Assembly: GCA_963556495.2 (NCBI GenBank)
Contig: OY747712.1
Coordinates: 10,114,081-10,178,080, forward strand
DNA: 64,000 bases
Reading direction: 5' to 3'
From: Valencia hispanica
Taxonomy: Eukaryota > Chordata > Actinopteri > Cyprinodontiformes > Valenciidae
A model generated the notes under the pieces. It had not been told where the DNA came from. It saw only the letters and a program-made list of their open reading frames with translations, and ran no database searches. Shown piece after piece: positions 61,565-64,000 of this stretch. Both the position numbers and the translations under genes were made by a program. How positions within the stretch are numbered: position 1 is the stretch's first letter; every line of letters begins with the position of its first letter.

Positions 61565-62086
61565 GTTTCATTGACGCAAACATGTTTCCCACAAACACAG
61601 AGCGGTACACAATGGCTGTAGAATACTTTCCCAGTTTCTGGAGAAGTATGCTGTGATTTACACAAATCAAAAGCACCTTTTGCCTGAGACCCTCATCTTT
61701 CATTTCATTTGGTAGTTTATCTGTGACATTCTCCACGTGGTAACAGGGTCATCGAGTCAGCAGAAGCTGATCTAATGGCCCTGTTCCCTTTTTAAACTCA
61801 TCTCTAAACTCCAGTACTGTATTCAATCACTCTATAAATAAAATTAACCATCGCTTCAGATTAGCAGATAGATCATTAACACCTGGACACAGTTGGGTGT
61901 CCCTAGTTGCAAATCAATTTGAGCTTCCACTGACCAACATTCTTCCATTGATCCCAGTTGTATGGTCCTCTCTGCTACCTTTTGCTACTAGTAGATTAAA
62001 CAATTTAGGTGATTCTCTGATGAACATGCATGCCAGGTTTCCCACTAAAGTGAAATGATCTAAAGGATTCATAGAACTGTATCAGA

Positions 62087-62169
62087 ACCAGGATGGCAGA
62101 GTGGTTAAGGCGTTGGATTTAGGAGCCAATGAGCATTTGCTCAAGTGGGTTTAAACCCCGCTGCTGGTA
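62087..62169 (+). tRNA. tRNA-Leu(TAG)-like, unit 12, probable pseudogene
   Basis: C-type variable arm GAGC/GCTC, with the shared defects. It also switches lineage downstream, like unit 11. Confidence 0.55.
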
Positions 62170-62819
62170 AACTCTTACAAGTTGCTCTTTCCTGAAATAT
62201 GTCAATACAAAAGTTGTACTCCAAGGAAGTCCTAGATCAGTGGTCTCCAACCCCGGTCCTTGAGATCCACTGCCCTGCAGGTTGTAGATGCATACTGCTC
62301 CAACACAGCAGAATCAAAAGATTACATTTTCTTTTCAGCGTGCCATAACGCTTGGTAAAGACCTAGTAACAAGCTAATCATAACACATCTAAAACAGATC
62401 TTGTGGACCAGGACTGGAGACTCCCACCATAGAGTAAGCTCCATTCACCAAGTGTCCTGCTAGTTTTACATGAGTCTCTGCCCTAACTCAGCTGATTCAA
62501 ATGCTCCAACTACTTCCTCAGCATGTCATGAAGATCTGCAGAGGCCAGGTAATGAACTGTGAACCATTCCGGTGTTATGAACCTGGAAAACAACTAGAAC
62601 ATGCAGGGTACTGGCCCGCGAGGACAGCGCTAAGCATCATGGATGATAGATGAAGGCATTGCATAATGGGGGGTCCCACAGGAAACTTTAACAGAGTTCA
62701 TGGTGGCTCCCAAAGAAAGGTATCGAAGCAAACAACACATAACTGATGTGGTGCAAGTTATACCGTGTTGCAAAAGACCATGGTTTACTGCGATGATGTG
62801 ACCGAGACTGAATACAACC

Positions 62820-62902
62820 ACCAGGATGGCCGAGTGGTTAAGGCGTTGGACTTAAGATCCAATGGACAGATGTCCTCGTGGGTTCAAACCCCACTCCTGG
62901 TA
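62820..62902 (+). tRNA. tRNA-Leu(TAA), unit 13
   Basis: This copy has the consensus sequence with complete pairing, anticodon TAA. It is the last copy before the window edge. Confidence 0.9.
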
Positions 62903-63424
62903 GTTTCATTGACGCAAACATGTTTCCCACAAACACAGAGCGGTACACAATGGCTGTAGAATACTTTCCCAGTTTCTGGAGAAGTATGCTGTGATTTACA
63001 CAAATCAAAAGCACCTTTTGCCTGAGACCCTCATCTTTCATTTCATTTGGTAGTTTATCTGTGACATTCTCCACGTGGTAACAGGGTCATCGAGTCAGCA
63101 GAAGCTGATCTAATGGCCCTGTTCCCTTTTTAAACTCATCTCTAAACTCCAGTACTGTATTCAATCACTCTATAAATAAAATTAACCATCGCTTCAGATT
63201 AGCAGATAGATCATTAACACCTGGACACAGTTGGGTGTCCCTAGTTGCAAATCAATTTGAGCTTCCACTGACCAACATTCTTCCATTGATCCCAGTTGTA
63301 TGGTCCTCTCTGCTACCTTTTGCTACTAGTAGATTAAACAATTTAGGTGATTCTCTGATGAACATGCATGCCAGGTTTCCCACTAAAGTGAAATGATCTA
63401 AAGGATTCATAGAACTGTATCAGA

Positions 63425-63507
63425 ACCAGGATGGCAGAGTGGTTAAGGCGTTGGATTTAGGAGCCAATGAGCATTTGCTCAAGTGGGTTTAAACCCCGCT
63501 GCTGGTA
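63425..63507 (+). tRNA. tRNA-Leu(TAG)-like, unit 13, probable pseudogene
   Basis: C-type variable arm GAGC/GCTC, with the shared defects. The flanks match unit 10. Confidence 0.55.
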
Positions 63508-64000
63508 AACTCTTACAAGTTGCTCTTTCCTGAAATATGTCAATACAAAAGTTGTACTCCAAGGAAGTCCTAGATCAGTGGTCTCCAACCCCAGTCCTTG
63601 AGATCCACTGCCCTGCAGGTTGTAGATGCATACTGCTCCAACACAGCAGAATCAAAAGATTACATTTTCTTTTCAGCGTGCCATAAGGTTTGGTAAAGAC
63701 CTAGTAACAAGCTAATCATAACACATCTAAAACAGATCTTGTGGACCAGGACTGGAGACTCCCACCATAGAGTAAGCTCCATTCACCAAGTGTCCTGCTA
63801 GTTTTAGATGAGTCTCTGCCCCAACTCAGCTGATTCAAATGCTCCAACTACTTCCTCAGCATGTCATGAAGATCTGCAGAGGCCAGGTAATGAACTGTGA
63901 ACCATTCCGGTGTTATGAACCTGGAAAACAACTAGAACATGCAGGGTACTGGCCCGCGAGGACAGCGCTAAGCATCATGGATGATAGATGAAGGCATTGC

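Larger units (their letters stand above)
45379..64000 (+). repeat. 1338-bp tandem array of tRNA-Leu units
   Basis: The array begins at GCAAGTTATAGCGTGTTAC (45379) and continues past the window edge. There is one divergent first unit (tRNA at 45432) and thirteen more, the last incomplete. Spacing between tRNA starts is 1331, 1337, then 1338 with two cases of 1339. Each unit, counted from the TAA-type tRNA, holds that tRNA at 0-82, a TAG-type tRNA at 605-687 and a MITE-like segment at about 750-1145. Identity among inner units is very high by eye, with differences at scattered shared sites. Short open frames repeated in every unit are shadows of the tRNA region, not genes. Confidence 0.97.

Noticed and set aside
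46708..63074. Open frames of 63-78 codons repeated in every array unit on both strands
   Set aside because: They overlap the tRNA-Leu genes and their flanks, have no domain, and recur only because the unit recurs. They are shadows of the array.
45379..64000. Regular repeats as a CRISPR array
   Set aside because: The unit is 1338 bp with near-identical spacers and tRNA genes, in a vertebrate sequence. It is a tandem duplication, not a CRISPR.

Overview
The window is vertebrate nuclear DNA, almost certainly from a teleost fish. It has widely spaced exons with GT-AG splice sites, (CA)n and (TA)n microsatellites, several Tc1-type transposons, L2/CR1-like and RTE-like LINE pieces, hAT- and Harbinger-like non-autonomous elements, and a nuclear tRNA-Leu tandem array. 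Nothing looks bacterial or organellar, and most open reading frames are chance or transposon relics.

Region 1 (about 6.9-33.5 kb, minus strand) holds seven consecutive exons of a contactin-associated protein (CNTNAP/Caspr) gene, most like CNTNAP2. Read 3' to 5' on the plus strand, they encode an EGF-like domain (33416-33522), a fibrinogen-like region (26511-26630, 25435-25635, 13349-13511), a linker (12513-12640) and the start of the third laminin-G domain (8212-8382, 6911-7129). All reading phases join without a break, 1109 nt in total. CNTNAP proteins are single-pass neuronal or axonal adhesion molecules of the neurexin superfamily that bind contactins. Exons for the N-terminal F5/8-type and laminin-G1/G2 domains and for the C-terminal laminin-G4, transmembrane and cytoplasmic parts were not found and presumably lie outside the window.

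Region 2 is the introns and flanks (1-45 kb), which are a mosaic of mobile-element relics. The main ones are two Tc1 elements with both ends identifiable (18948-20516 and 31386-32987), at least three Tc1 fragments, an L2-like LINE with endonuclease and reverse transcriptase remains (about 21956-24494), several LINE 3' ends, a palindromic MITE split by a Tc1 insertion (18370-20758), a Harbinger-like element enclosing LINE debris (14977-16929), and a 2.5-kb GC-rich inverted repeat (about 37158-39712).

Region 3 (45.38 kb to the window end) is a tandem array with a 1338-bp period. Each unit carries a well-formed tRNA-Leu gene with anticodon TAA and, 605 bp downstream, a tRNA-Leu-like gene whose anticodon reads TAG but which has several structural defects. 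Fourteen TAA-type and fourteen TAG-type copies lie in the array, and a truncated outlying TAA-type copy sits at 42217. The units are nearly identical and fall into two mixed lineages, with recombinants and a repeated three-unit spacing, which points to ongoing unequal exchange or gene conversion. The array runs off the right edge. It is either upstream of the cntnap gene or inside one of its large upstream introns; this window cannot decide.
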